Source: Paenibacillus sp. SYP-B4298 (lineage in GTDB: Bacteria; Bacillota; Bacilli; Paenibacillales; Paenibacillaceae). From it: 64,000 nucleotides of DNA. This document shows positions 1-8,706 of the stretch, one piece after another. Location: NCBI RefSeq assembly GCF_027627475.1, contig NZ_CP115484.1:2030001-2094000 (forward strand), given 5' to 3'. Made by a program: the position numbers and the translations under genes. The notes beneath the pieces were generated by a model, which ran no database searches, was not told the origin of the DNA, and saw nothing but the letters and a program-made list of their open reading frames with translations. Each line of letters starts with the position of its first letter. The first letter of the stretch is position 1.

Positions 1-37
1 CGCCGCGAGCGGCGAGCAGGCTGCTGCTGCGTCGGCT

Positions 38-1408
38 ATGACTGTGCAGAGCAATGTCCATAGCAAGCGGGTACAGGAGCTGGAGACCGATGTGGTCGTC
101 ATCGGCGGAGGGCCTGCCGGCATCGCTGCGGCGATTGCCTCTGGACGTCAGGGAGCGCGGACGGTGCTGATCGAACGCTATGGCTTTGTGGGCGGCATGT
201 CGACGGCGGCGATGGTCTATCCGTGGATGACCTTCCATACCGACCGTGGGGAGCAGGTGATCAAGGGAATTGCCCAGGAGATTGTGGATCGGCTGCAGGC
301 GTGTGGCGGTTCACCCGGACATCTGCGCGATACGGTCGGCTTTGTCCATACACTGACTCCGTACCACCCGGAAATCTACCAGGTGGTTGCAACGGATATG
401 CTGCGCGAGGCGGGGGTCAAGCTGCTGCTGCACAGCTTTGTGGATGAGGTGCATACGGCAGAGGGGCGCATTACAGCGGTGCGCATCACCAGCAAGTCGG
501 GCAAGCTGGATGTGCGAGCGCAGCAGTTCGTCGATACGAGCGGAGATGCGGACGTCGCCTATCTGTCCGGTGCGGAGATTGTGCAGGGACGCGAGGGCGA
601 TCGACAATCGCAGCCGATGACGATGAAATTCCGCATGCGCGGGGTCGATCTCGCCAAGGTGAAGCAGTATATTCAGGCGCATCCTGAGGAGTTCTATGAG
701 AAGACTCCGGTTGCCGAGCTGGATCGCATTCCGCTCACTGGGGTTAGCGGGTTCTACAGCCATTGGAAGCGCTCAGGCGTGCCGATCAACCGCGATCAGG
801 TGTTGTTCTTTACCGGCCCAGCCGACGATGAGGTGCTGATCAACTGCACGCGGGTGCAAGGACTGGATGCGACGGATGCGGAGGATCTGACGCTCGCCGA
901 GCAGGAGGGGCGCAAGCAAGTGCTCATGATGGCGGAATTTCTCCAGCGCGATGTGCCCGGCTTTGAGCGGGCTTCGGTATCAGCGGTTGCACCGCAGATC
1001 GGCATTCGTGAATCGCGGCGGATCATCGGCCGCTACACGCTGGCCAAGGAGGATGTCACCTCCGGTCGCAAGTTCGACGATCGCATCGCCCGCAGCGGTT
1101 ACCCGATCGATATTCATGATCCCTCTGGCAAAGGAGTGGCAGCGGCCTTCATCTCCGGGGATGGAGCGTATGATATTCCATATCGTTGTCTGCTCTCTCG
1201 CAATATCGCCAACCTGCTGGCCGCTGGCCGCTGCATCTCGACCTCGCATGAGGCATTGGCGACCACGAGGCTGACGCCTAGCTGTATGGCGACCGGGCAG
1301 GCTGCGGGTACGGCCGCTGCATTGTCTGTGCTGCATACCGTTGATCCCGCCGAGCTGTCTGTTGCGCTGCTGCAGGAGAAGCTTCGTCTGGGCAACGCTG
1401 TCATCTAA
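38..1408 (+). CDS. FAD-dependent oxidoreductase (possibly 5'-partial)
   Basis: A flavoprotein oxidoreductase of the FAD_oxidored family, soluble and with unknown substrate. The N-terminal half opens with a dinucleotide-binding motif, VVVIGGGPAGIAAA (about residues 20-33), followed by a long insert-rich substrate domain. A C-terminal FAD-contacting block (NLLAAGRCISTSHEA, then a TPSCMATGQAAG stretch) is typical of the family. The first ATG in the window has no convincing ribosome site, and the frame stays open through an alanine-rich stretch to base 2, so the true start may lie upstream. A strong terminator follows, so it belongs to a transcription unit arriving from outside the window and not to the sugar operon downstream. 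Family confident; substrate not predictable. Confidence 0.85.
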   Translation: MTVQSNVHSKRVQELETDVVVIGGGPAGIAAAIASGRQGARTVLIERYGFVGGMSTAAMVYPWMTFHTDRGEQVIKGIAQEIVDRLQACGGSPGHLRDTVGFVHTLTPYHPEIYQVVATDMLREAGVKLLLHSFVDEVHTAEGRITAVRITSKSGKLDVRAQQFVDTSGDADVAYLSGAEIVQGREGDRQSQPMTMKFRMRGVDLAKVKQYIQAHPEEFYEKTPVAELDRIPLTGVSGFYSHWKRSGVPINRDQVLFFTGPADDEVLINCTRVQGLDATDAEDLTLAEQEGRKQVLMMAEFLQRDVPGFERASVSAVAPQIGIRESRRIIGRYTLAKEDVTSGRKFDDRIARSGYPIDIHDPSGKGVAAAFISGDGAYDIPYRCLLSRNIANLLAAGRCISTSHEALATTRLTPSCMATGQAAGTAAALSVLHTVDPAELSVALLQEKLRLGNAVI

Positions 1409-1410
1409 TC

Positions 1411-1463
1411 CAAGCTCCGTCAGTGTTTCGAGGTTTGAAGCGCTGGCGGGGCTTGTTTTTTTA
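1411..1463 (+). terminator. Intrinsic terminator after the FAD oxidoreductase
   Basis: A 15-pair stem (1411-1425 with 1441-1455, three of the pairs G-U in RNA) is followed directly by TTTTTTTATT. It separates the upstream unit from the sugar operon. Confidence 0.9.
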
Positions 1464-1501
1464 TTGTTTTCGTGAAATTATGTTCAACTTTTTGGGATCT
1501 A

Positions 1502-1530
1502 TTGAAATAATGAAAAGCATCGTATAGAAT
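1502..1530 (+). promoter_or_regulatory. Sigma-A promoter of the sugar operon
   Basis: TTGAAA (1502-1507), a 17-base spacer and TAGAAT (1525-1530) form a near-consensus vegetative promoter about 60 bases ahead of the regulator gene. Confidence 0.7.
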
Positions 1531-1545
1531 CAATCTCGTAAGAAG

Positions 1546-1559
1546 CGTCAGGCCTGACG
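1546..1559. promoter_or_regulatory. Candidate operator: perfect 14-bp palindrome
   Basis: CGTCAGGCCTGACG is a perfect palindrome lying just downstream of the -10 box and ahead of the regulator gene. The position suits binding by the operon's own SorC-type regulator. The assignment is inferred from position only. Confidence 0.45.
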
Positions 1560-1589
1560 ATCAGGGCAAGTTAAGTAAGGAGCATGCGC

Positions 1590-2555
1590 ATGTATACAAT
1601 TCGAGAGATGGTTCGCATTGCCAAGATGTATTATGAGCTGGGCATGACCCAGGTTGAAATTGCAGAAAAGGAAAGCTTGTCGAGACCAACCGTGAGTCGC
1701 ATTCTGGATGCGGCAGTTAAGGGAGGCATCGTATCCTTTGTTATTAATTATCCGCTCGATTCTGTAAGCGATATCGCAGACGAGGTCAAGGAAACGTTCG
1801 GGATCGACAAGGTGTTTGTATCCCCTGTGTTTGTCAGTGAGCCGTCGATGGTGCTACAGGACGTTGCCCGAGCGCTCGCAGGTTATCTTAGCGATCTGGT
1901 GCAGGACGGGGATACGATCGGCATCTCATGGGGCGAAACCTTGTCCTATGTCGCGGATCAACTGCAGCCGGCACACCGGCGTGATGTGAAGGTCGTCCAG
2001 TTGAACGGTGCGGTCAGCACGACCTCGTTCTCCACAGGAGCGATGCATATATTGGAGCAATTCTCCAAGGCATTTCATTCTCAATCGTACATGCTGTCGG
2101 TTCCGACGATCGTAGATTCAGCCGTCATCGCTGACGCGATTATGACGGATTCCTCCATTCGCGAGGTGCTGACGCTCGGACAGCAGGCCAACATTGCGGT
2201 ATTCGGCATTGGCAGAGCCTCTTATCAGTCCGTGCTCTACACGGCGGGTTATTTCTCAGAAGCGGAGTACGGAGAGTTGTTGCGACAAGGAGCGGTAGGA
2301 GACATTTGTTCCCGCTATTACACAATTGATGGCAAATTAACGGATGAAACGCTTAACTCACGCACGATCGGCCTGCAACTGGAGCAGTTGAAGCAGAAGG
2401 AGCATTCGATTGCGATGGCCTGCGGTGAAGGAAAAGCCGAAGCGATCGTCGGAGCGTTGAACGGGAAATTTTTTAATACGTTGTTTACGGATGAAGTGAC
2501 GGCCAAGAAGCTGCTGACTCTGCAACAGGCAAGCAGACGCAAAAGGCGCACTTAA
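1590..2555 (+). CDS. SorC/DeoR-type sugar-binding transcriptional regulator
   Basis: Controls the downstream uptake and catabolic genes, probably released by a phosphorylated sugar. An N-terminal helix-turn-helix (about residues 15-45, with MTQVEIAEKESLSRPTVSRIL) is followed by a SorC-type sugar-phosphate effector domain (about 55-315), with the family's DGDTIGISWGETL segment and a FGIG loop. Length (about 320 residues) is normal. I chose the ATG at 1590 because the AAGGAG at 1577-1582 is 7 bases from it, while the earlier ATG at 1584 sits 1 base from that site. The gene is first in the operon, behind its own promoter and a palindrome. SorC-type regulators include DeoR of Bacillus and LsrR of enterobacteria, which matches the kinase, ABC and aldolase context here. 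Confidence 0.88.
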   Translation: MYTIREMVRIAKMYYELGMTQVEIAEKESLSRPTVSRILDAAVKGGIVSFVINYPLDSVSDIADEVKETFGIDKVFVSPVFVSEPSMVLQDVARALAGYLSDLVQDGDTIGISWGETLSYVADQLQPAHRRDVKVVQLNGAVSTTSFSTGAMHILEQFSKAFHSQSYMLSVPTIVDSAVIADAIMTDSSIREVLTLGQQANIAVFGIGRASYQSVLYTAGYFSEAEYGELLRQGAVGDICSRYYTIDGKLTDETLNSRTIGLQLEQLKQKEHSIAMACGEGKAEAIVGALNGKFFNTLFTDEVTAKKLLTLQQASRRKRRT

Positions 2556-2583
2556 ATAGATACAAGTGGAGAGGAGCTTCAAA

Positions 2584-3639
2584 ATGATGAAAGCGGTTAA
2601 ACTGTATGAACCTGGAAATTTGAAGGTGGAGGAGGTCGCCATTCCTGTCATTGCACCACATGAAGTACTTATCGAGGTGAAGGCGGTCGGGGTATGCGGC
2701 TCGGACATTCCTAGAGTGCTTCACAAAGGCGCTTATTCACAAGGACTGACAATCGGACATGAATTTGCCGGTGTCATCGTGGAGACAGGCCAAGAGGTGC
2801 AGCAATGGCGGGTTGGACAGCGTGTAGCTGTAGCGCCACTCATCCCATGCGGCGAATGCGTCTATTGCAAGGACGGATTGTTCTCGCTATGCGACACGTA
2901 TGATTATTACGGTTCTCGCAGTGATGGGGCAATGGCTAACTTCATTAAAGTGACGCCAGATAATCTGGTGGAGCTGCCGGACAATGTGTCGTATGAGGCC
3001 GGAGCGATGGTCGATCCGGCAGCCAATGCCATTCACGGCCTGTGGGCGGGAGAGTTCAAGGCTGGGGACAGCATCGCCATCTTCGGCCTGGGCGCCATCG
3101 GCCTGTTCGCCATCCAGTTCGCCAAGGAGCTGGGCGCCAGCCATATTGCGGCTGTGGATATTCATGAGGAGAAGCTGGAGCTGGCTCGCCGCCTTGGAGC
3201 AGATGTGACGATTAACTCCCGCCTTGAGAATCCGGTAGCTGTGCTGGAGGAGAAGTTCGGCGGCATGAACTTTGCCTTCGACACCTCGGGTTCGCCGATT
3301 GCCCAGGATCAGGCTGTCAGCTCCTGCACGAAGAAGGGAAGGGTCGTGTTCCTCGGCATCTCTCATGCCGGATTGGAGCTAAGCAAGGATTCTGTGAACA
3401 AAATTCTTCGTTACGAGTTGGCTGTACACGGGTCATGGAACTCCTTCTCTGCGCCATTCCCAGGCAGAGAATGGACGTATACGACCGAATTAATGGGAGC
3501 GGGCAAGCTGACGGCAGAGCCGATCATTTCGCATCGGCTGCAATTGGATGATGCGCCTAAGCTGTTCGATCAGATTAAGAATCGGGAGATTATTTTTAAT
3601 AAGATTATGTTCTACCCGCAGGAGGGGCAAACAAAATGA
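2584..3639 (+). CDS. Zinc-dependent alcohol/polyol dehydrogenase (MDR family)
   Basis: A medium-chain dehydrogenase that should oxidise a sugar alcohol or sugar phosphate with NAD(P). It shows the catalytic-zinc signature (VCGSDIPR, then IGHEFAG), a structural-zinc cysteine cluster (CGECVYCKDGLFSLC) and a Rossmann glycine motif (GLGAIG). The overall pattern is closest to galactitol-1-phosphate or sorbitol dehydrogenases. The start at ATG 2584 has GAGGAG 7 bases upstream; an upstream in-frame GTG at 2566 lies before that site and is rejected. It overlaps the next gene by 4 bases (ATGA), so they are translationally coupled. Substrate unknown: being encoded with a kinase and DeoC, it may act before phosphorylation on a deoxy-pentitol or similar compound. 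Confidence 0.87.
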   Translation: MMKAVKLYEPGNLKVEEVAIPVIAPHEVLIEVKAVGVCGSDIPRVLHKGAYSQGLTIGHEFAGVIVETGQEVQQWRVGQRVAVAPLIPCGECVYCKDGLFSLCDTYDYYGSRSDGAMANFIKVTPDNLVELPDNVSYEAGAMVDPAANAIHGLWAGEFKAGDSIAIFGLGAIGLFAIQFAKELGASHIAAVDIHEEKLELARRLGADVTINSRLENPVAVLEEKFGGMNFAFDTSGSPIAQDQAVSSCTKKGRVVFLGISHAGLELSKDSVNKILRYELAVHGSWNSFSAPFPGREWTYTTELMGAGKLTAEPIISHRLQLDDAPKLFDQIKNREIIFNKIMFYPQEGQTK

Positions 3640-5168
3640 CGTATGTTCTGGGCATCGATGCTGGCACGCAGGGGCTCAAGGCGGCATTGTATACTGCCCA
3701 GGGGGAGCAGCGGTGGGTGGGGAGCGCAGCGTACCCCACGTCCTACCCGCACCCCGGAAGCTGTGAGCAGCAGCCGCTTGATTGGTGGGATGCCTTACTG
3801 CGCGCGCTGCGCAGTTGCCCGGCTCCCGAGTTGTTGAATGCGGTTTCAGCAGTAGCATTATGCGCAACTTCCTCGACGGTGCTGGTGGTGGATGCTGAGG
3901 GGAACCCGCAGACGCCTGCGATGCTATGGATGGATACCCGAGCCAAGTCTGAGACAGACTATATTAATGGACTGGCCGACCCGCATGTTGCGGATGTTCT
4001 CCGCCGCTCTGGAGGCGGGGTCTCGGCGGAGTGGATGACAGCCAAATCACTATGGCTAAAAAACAACGGCTTCTTGAAGCCAGGGTATCGCATTATGGAG
4101 CAATTGGATTGGCTTAATTTTAAGCTGAGCGGTAACTGGACGGCTTCGAAATGCAATGCAGTGTGCAAATGGAATTATACAGATCACTTCTCACGTTCAT
4201 TCTTCGAGGCCATCGGCTTGGAGCAGTATGAGCAGTGGTGGCCGCAGCAGGTAGCGGCTGTTGGCGACCAGATCGGCGTCATAACTGTACAGGCGGCTGC
4301 CCAGACCGGGCTTCCGGCAGGCATCCCTATATTTCAAGGAGGAATTGATGCGCATATCGGCATGCTTGGCATCGGGGCCTGTGATACGGGAACGATGAGC
4401 TTGATTACAGGCACCAGCTTCGTTCACCTGATGCATACCGATGCGGCGGTCGAGGAGCCTGGGCTGTGGGGGCCTTATGCCAATGCAATATTGCCAGATA
4501 GCTGGCTGCTTGAAGGCGGGCAGTTGTCCTGCGGCTCCTTGACCTCCTGGTTCATGAGCCAGTTCTACCCCGGCGTGCAAGGGGAAGCGCTGGAGCACGT
4601 GTACAAGGAGCTGATTCAGGAAGCGTCAAGGCTGGAGGCTGGCAGCAGCGGCCTGGTGATGATGGATAGCTGGCAGGGGAACCGGACGCCGTATCGCAGT
4701 GCCGCTATGAAGGGGGCGCTGTATGGGTTGACGCTTGCTCATACCCGGTATCATATCTACCGGTCGATTCTGGAGGGGGTTGCCTTCGGAACGAAGAGCA
4801 TCATCGATACCTTCGCAGGTGCGGGGGTTCCCGTCTCACGGATTATCGCCTCTGGCGGTGGCACCAAGAACAAGCTATGGATGCAAATTATTGCGGATGT
4901 TACCGGCATGGTGATCGACATCGCGGATGAGGGCGAGGCGGGCACGAAGGGCTGTGCGGTCATTGCGGCATACGGAGCAGGGTGGTACAGCTCGCTGCAG
5001 GAGGCATCGCAGCGCATGACATCTTCCTCTGTCTCCTACAGACCCGATGAGCGAAGCCGAGAGCTGTATACGCAAGCTTATGCTAATTATGTGCAGTTGC
5101 ATGAACGATTGGGTCCCATGATGGAGCAATCCGCAGAGCAGCGCATACCGGTACAGATAGGGGGGTAG
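3636..5168 (+). CDS. FGGY-family carbohydrate kinase (xylulokinase-like)
   Basis: ATP-dependent sugar kinase of 510 residues, the usual FGGY length. The N-terminal phosphate-1 motif (DAGTQGLKAALY, residues 7-18) and the C-terminal adenosine-binding motif (SGGGTKNKLWMQIIADVTG) are both present, as is a mid-protein GGIDAHIGMLGIG segment. It starts on the ATGA overlap with the dehydrogenase and ends 2 bases before the ABC ATPase gene. It probably phosphorylates the imported sugar, or its keto derivative, before aldol cleavage by DeoC. An LsrK-like autoinducer-2 kinase role is an alternative, because the operon composition resembles lsr. Substrate cannot be fixed from sequence. Confidence 0.88.
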   Translation: MTYVLGIDAGTQGLKAALYTAQGEQRWVGSAAYPTSYPHPGSCEQQPLDWWDALLRALRSCPAPELLNAVSAVALCATSSTVLVVDAEGNPQTPAMLWMDTRAKSETDYINGLADPHVADVLRRSGGGVSAEWMTAKSLWLKNNGFLKPGYRIMEQLDWLNFKLSGNWTASKCNAVCKWNYTDHFSRSFFEAIGLEQYEQWWPQQVAAVGDQIGVITVQAAAQTGLPAGIPIFQGGIDAHIGMLGIGACDTGTMSLITGTSFVHLMHTDAAVEEPGLWGPYANAILPDSWLLEGGQLSCGSLTSWFMSQFYPGVQGEALEHVYKELIQEASRLEAGSSGLVMMDSWQGNRTPYRSAAMKGALYGLTLAHTRYHIYRSILEGVAFGTKSIIDTFAGAGVPVSRIIASGGGTKNKLWMQIIADVTGMVIDIADEGEAGTKGCAVIAAYGAGWYSSLQEASQRMTSSSVSYRPDERSRELYTQAYANYVQLHERLGPMMEQSAEQRIPVQIGG

Positions 5169-5170
5169 AC

Positions 5171-6673
5171 ATGGAGCCGATATTAAGCATGTTGAACATC
5201 AGCAAGTCGTTCCCAGGTGTGAAAGCGCTTAGTCACGTTGATTTTACGGTGCGGCAAGGAGAGGTGCATTGCCTGATCGGTGCCAATGGGGCAGGCAAAT
5301 CAACCTTGATGAAAATCTTGACCGGCGTCTATGACAAGGACGAGGGCGACATTTATTTCGAGGGCAGCAAGGTCGAGATTGGCAATCCTGCGCGGAGCAA
5401 GGAGCTAGGCATCGCTATTATTTATCAGGAGCTGTCGCTGATCGATCATCTCTCGGTAGCGGAAAATATATTTCTAGGCTCCTATTTGAAGCCGGCTTAC
5501 GGCCTGCTGTCCTGGCGGAAGCTGCGGCGAGAGGCGGCTGGCATACTGGAGAGATTCGGCATCTCGATTCCGGTCGACAAGAGGGTAGGAGAGCTGAGCG
5601 CCGGGCACAAGCAGATCGTTGAATTGGCGAAGGCGATAGCCAGCCATGCCCGACTCATTATTATGGATGAGCCTTCGACAACACTGTCGCAAAAGGAGGT
5701 CGAGACGCTATTCCGGGTTATTGGCGACCTGAAGCGACAGGGCATTACCGTCATCTACATCTCACATAAGCTGGAGGAGCTGTTTGCCATCGGTGATCGA
5801 GTTACCGTTATGCGGGATGGTCGTTACATCGCCACCAAGGCGCTGACGGAGTTGGATGAGGAAGAGCTGGTGGAGTTAATCATCGGCCACAAAGCAGTGC
5901 GGCATGTTCATGTCAAGCACGAGCGGCAGTTCGAGGAGCTGCTCCGGGTGGAGCACTTAACGACGAAGCACGTCCATAATGTGAGCTTTGAGCTGGGCAA
6001 GGGTGAAATCATCGGTCTGTACGGTCTTGTCGGGTCGGGGCGAACCGAGGTGCTGCGCGCCATCTACGGCGCTGACAAGCTGCAGCGCGGAACGATTCAC
6101 CTTCATGGGCGCCAGCGGATCATTCAGTCGCCGGGGCAGGCGATACGTGCGGGGATGGGGCTTGTGCCGGAGAACCGCAAGACGGAAGGGGCGATGCTGC
6201 ATCTGTCCGTGCAGGAGAACGCTGTCATCTCCTCGCATCATCTGTTTTCACGCTTCTCGATTTTGAAGGGGCACCAGGTGCGTCAGGCGGTCAAGGAACG
6301 GATACAAGCGCTCAACATCAAGACGCCTCATCAGGATACACTGATGGTCAATCTGAGCGGCGGCAATCAACAGAAGGTGATCATCTCCAGGTGGCTGATC
6401 CGCGATTCAGAGCTGCTGCTGTTCGATGAACCTACACAGGGCATCGACATCGGAGCCAAGGAGGAAATCTATAAAATTATGCGTTCGCTCGCTGCTGAGG
6501 GCAAAGGAATCATTGTCGTCTCCTCTGAAATTAACGAGCTGCTGCAGGTGTGCGACCGCATTCTGGTCATGTACAGCGGCCGATTGGTAGGGGAATTCGA
6601 CGATCCGCGCAATGAAAAGGAGGAAATACTTCATTATGCCGTCAAAGGGGGGGAAGAGCTTGAAGCCAATTAG
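5171..6673 (+). CDS. Sugar ABC transporter ATP-binding protein (RbsA/MglA type)
   Basis: Energises sugar import at the cytoplasmic membrane. Two tandem ATPase modules are present, as in RbsA, MglA and XylG. The first has Walker A GANGAGKST and signature LSAGHKQIVELAKA. The second has a degenerate Walker A (GLVGSGRTEV), signature LSGGNQQKVIISRWL and Walker B LLLFDEPTQGID. A degenerate second site is normal for this family. Length (500 residues) is standard. The 3' end runs over the start of the permease gene. Confidence 0.95.
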   Translation: MEPILSMLNISKSFPGVKALSHVDFTVRQGEVHCLIGANGAGKSTLMKILTGVYDKDEGDIYFEGSKVEIGNPARSKELGIAIIYQELSLIDHLSVAENIFLGSYLKPAYGLLSWRKLRREAAGILERFGISIPVDKRVGELSAGHKQIVELAKAIASHARLIIMDEPSTTLSQKEVETLFRVIGDLKRQGITVIYISHKLEELFAIGDRVTVMRDGRYIATKALTELDEEELVELIIGHKAVRHVHVKHERQFEELLRVEHLTTKHVHNVSFELGKGEIIGLYGLVGSGRTEVLRAIYGADKLQRGTIHLHGRQRIIQSPGQAIRAGMGLVPENRKTEGAMLHLSVQENAVISSHHLFSRFSILKGHQVRQAVKERIQALNIKTPHQDTLMVNLSGGNQQKVIISRWLIRDSELLLFDEPTQGIDIGAKEEIYKIMRSLAAEGKGIIVVSSEINELLQVCDRILVMYSGRLVGEFDDPRNEKEEILHYAVKGGEELEAN

Positions 6674-7646
6674 CATGGAAGCTGGTGCGGCCAAGCCGAC
6701 TGCAAGCTTCAGGTGGCTGGATGTCGTCAAGCGTTACAATCTATTTTTCTTGCTGTTTTTATTTATGGGAATCGGCGCTCTTCTGTCGCCCAAATTTCTC
6801 ACCGTACAAAACCTGTTAAATCTGTTGCAGCAATCATCTGTTGTAGGCATTATCGCATTAGGAATGACCTTCGTCATTTTGGTGGCAGGCATTGATCTGT
6901 CCGTCGGCTCCACCTTGGCGCTGTCGAGTATGACGATGGCCATCCTCGTGACGAGCGGTCTGGGCTCCTTGCCTGCGATTCTCATCGCGCTCATCGCCGG
7001 TGGAGCCATCGGGGCAATCAACGGACTGATCTCCACGAAGCTCAAGGTGCCGGCATTCATTGCAACACTAGCGACCATGGTAGCCGCTCGTGGATTGGCG
7101 CTGCTGCTGACCGACGGCAAGCCGGTGTTTAACCTGCCTGAGTCGATTCGATTTCTCGGCGGCAACATCTTTGGCCGCATCCCCGTATCCGGGGTCATCT
7201 GGATCGCGCTTACACTGCTCTCGGTATTTGTCCTGCGCTACACGACGTTCGGCCGCAAGCTGTACGCCATCGGCGGCAATCCGCAGTCAGCCCATCTGAC
7301 AGGAATTAAAGTGAATCTCTATATCACTTCTGCCTATGTGATCTGCGGATTGATGGCAGCTCTAGGCGGCGTTGTGCTGACCTCCTGGCTGACGGTCGGG
7401 CAGCCGACATCGGGACAAGGCGTTGAGCTGGATGCGATCGCAGCGGTCGTGCTTGGCGGCACTAGCCTGTTTGGTGGTGTCGGCGGTGCGGGAGGCACGT
7501 TCGTCGGGGTGCTGCTGATGAGTATATTGACTAATCTCTTCAATCTAATTGGCTTGTCCTCGTACTATCAGTCGATCTTTATGGGCTTGATCATCGTGCT
7601 GGCGCTTGTGTTCAACCGGTTCGTCATCAAGTCGCACCAAGGCTGA
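6636..7646 (+). CDS. Sugar ABC transporter permease (RbsC type)
   Basis: Inner-membrane permease of the carbohydrate-uptake-2 family with about 8-10 hydrophobic segments. The conserved motif FVILVAGIDLSVGSTLAL and the later GGTSLFGGVGGAGGTFVG loop are both visible. Only one permease gene is present, so the pore should be a homodimer, unlike LsrCD. The start is uncertain. ATG 6636 has AAAGGAGG 12 bases upstream; TTG 6660 behind a G-run and ATG 6675 are alternatives. All of them lie inside or just past the end of the ATPase gene, which implies translational coupling. Confidence 0.92.
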   Translation: MPSKGGKSLKPISMEAGAAKPTASFRWLDVVKRYNLFFLLFLFMGIGALLSPKFLTVQNLLNLLQQSSVVGIIALGMTFVILVAGIDLSVGSTLALSSMTMAILVTSGLGSLPAILIALIAGGAIGAINGLISTKLKVPAFIATLATMVAARGLALLLTDGKPVFNLPESIRFLGGNIFGRIPVSGVIWIALTLLSVFVLRYTTFGRKLYAIGGNPQSAHLTGIKVNLYITSAYVICGLMAALGGVVLTSWLTVGQPTSGQGVELDAIAAVVLGGTSLFGGVGGAGGTFVGVLLMSILTNLFNLIGLSSYYQSIFMGLIIVLALVFNRFVIKSHQG

Positions 7647-7698
7647 TACTGCGAGTAATTCATATGCAAGTGATGACTACAACAAGGGAGAGATCAAG

Positions 7699-8694
7699 AT
7701 GAAGACAAAAAAATGGGCAAGCATTTCGATGACAGCGCTTTTATGTGCAGTATTGATGGTTAGCGGCTGTTCTTCTCAAAGCAAAGGCTCGGGGAACACG
7801 AGCGAGGAGGGGAAGGATAAAGTTACCATCGGCTTCTCGCAGGTGACGATGGAATCCCCGTTCTATACGTCGCTTGTTGAAGCAGCGAAGGCTGAGGCGG
7901 AGAAGAACGGTGTCGAGCTGATTACGATTGACGCGCAAAATAATCTGCAAAAGCAAAATCAGGACGTGCAGGATCTCATTACAAAAGGAATTGATGTGCT
8001 CGTGCTGAATCCGACCAACCCGACTGCGGTCGCTCCGGCGCTGGCGCTCGCCAAGCAAAATAATATTCCGGTTGTGACGGTTGACCGTCCAACAGAAGAA
8101 GCGGTCGCTTCGTTCGTAGGACGCGACAATAAGCAGATGGGCCGGCTTGCAGGCGCCAAAGCGGTGGAGCTGCTCGGCGGACTGGGAGCAGCCAAGGGTA
8201 AAATTATCGAGCTGCAGGGCGATGCCGGCGGCAAGGTGATGATGGATCGCCATGATGGCTTCCATGAGGTCGTCGAGGCGGAGAAGGGCGTGCAAATTAT
8301 CGAAGGGCCATACTCCAACTACGTTCGCGCCGAGGCTGTCAAGGCAATGCAGGACTTGCTGCAGGCTCACCCGGATGTCTCGCTGGTCTATGCGCATAAT
8401 GATGATATGGCGATGGGTGCGGTTCAAGTGCTGAAGCAGGCGAATATGCTGGATAAAGTAAAGGTTGTCGGTATCGACGGGCTCTCCGAGGCGGTCAATG
8501 CGATCATCGAGGGCAGCTACAGTGCCACCGTGCTGAATGACCCCGCTGTCCTCGGGCGGCTCGTCGTGCGGACGGCGCTGAAGGTAGCTAAGGGGGAACA
8601 GGTGGAGAGCTATATCGACGGGGGAACGGGCCTAATCGATGCGAGCAATGCAGCCAAATATAAGAGCGACAATGTGTTCGCGCCAATGGAATAG
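7699..8694 (+). CDS. Sugar-binding lipoprotein of the ABC importer (RbsB-like)
   Basis: Extracellular membrane-anchored receptor that delivers sugar to the permease. It has a lipoprotein signal peptide ending at VSGCSS (lipid-modified Cys24), a serine/glycine linker and a Peripla_BP_4 type fold. That fold shows the family pattern TIGFSQVTMESPFYTSL, then VLNPTNPTAVAPAL, FVGRDNKQMG and YAHNDDMAMGAVQVL. ATG 7699 was chosen because it starts the signal peptide and follows AAGGGAG. The upstream in-frame extension into the permease gene lacks a site. The binding pocket resembles ribose/AI-2 type receptors only in general outline. Confidence 0.92.
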   Translation: MKTKKWASISMTALLCAVLMVSGCSSQSKGSGNTSEEGKDKVTIGFSQVTMESPFYTSLVEAAKAEAEKNGVELITIDAQNNLQKQNQDVQDLITKGIDVLVLNPTNPTAVAPALALAKQNNIPVVTVDRPTEEAVASFVGRDNKQMGRLAGAKAVELLGGLGAAKGKIIELQGDAGGKVMMDRHDGFHEVVEAEKGVQIIEGPYSNYVRAEAVKAMQDLLQAHPDVSLVYAHNDDMAMGAVQVLKQANMLDKVKVVGIDGLSEAVNAIIEGSYSATVLNDPAVLGRLVVRTALKVAKGEQVESYIDGGTGLIDASNAAKYKSDNVFAPME

Positions 8695-8706
8695 GAGAGA
8701 GAACAG

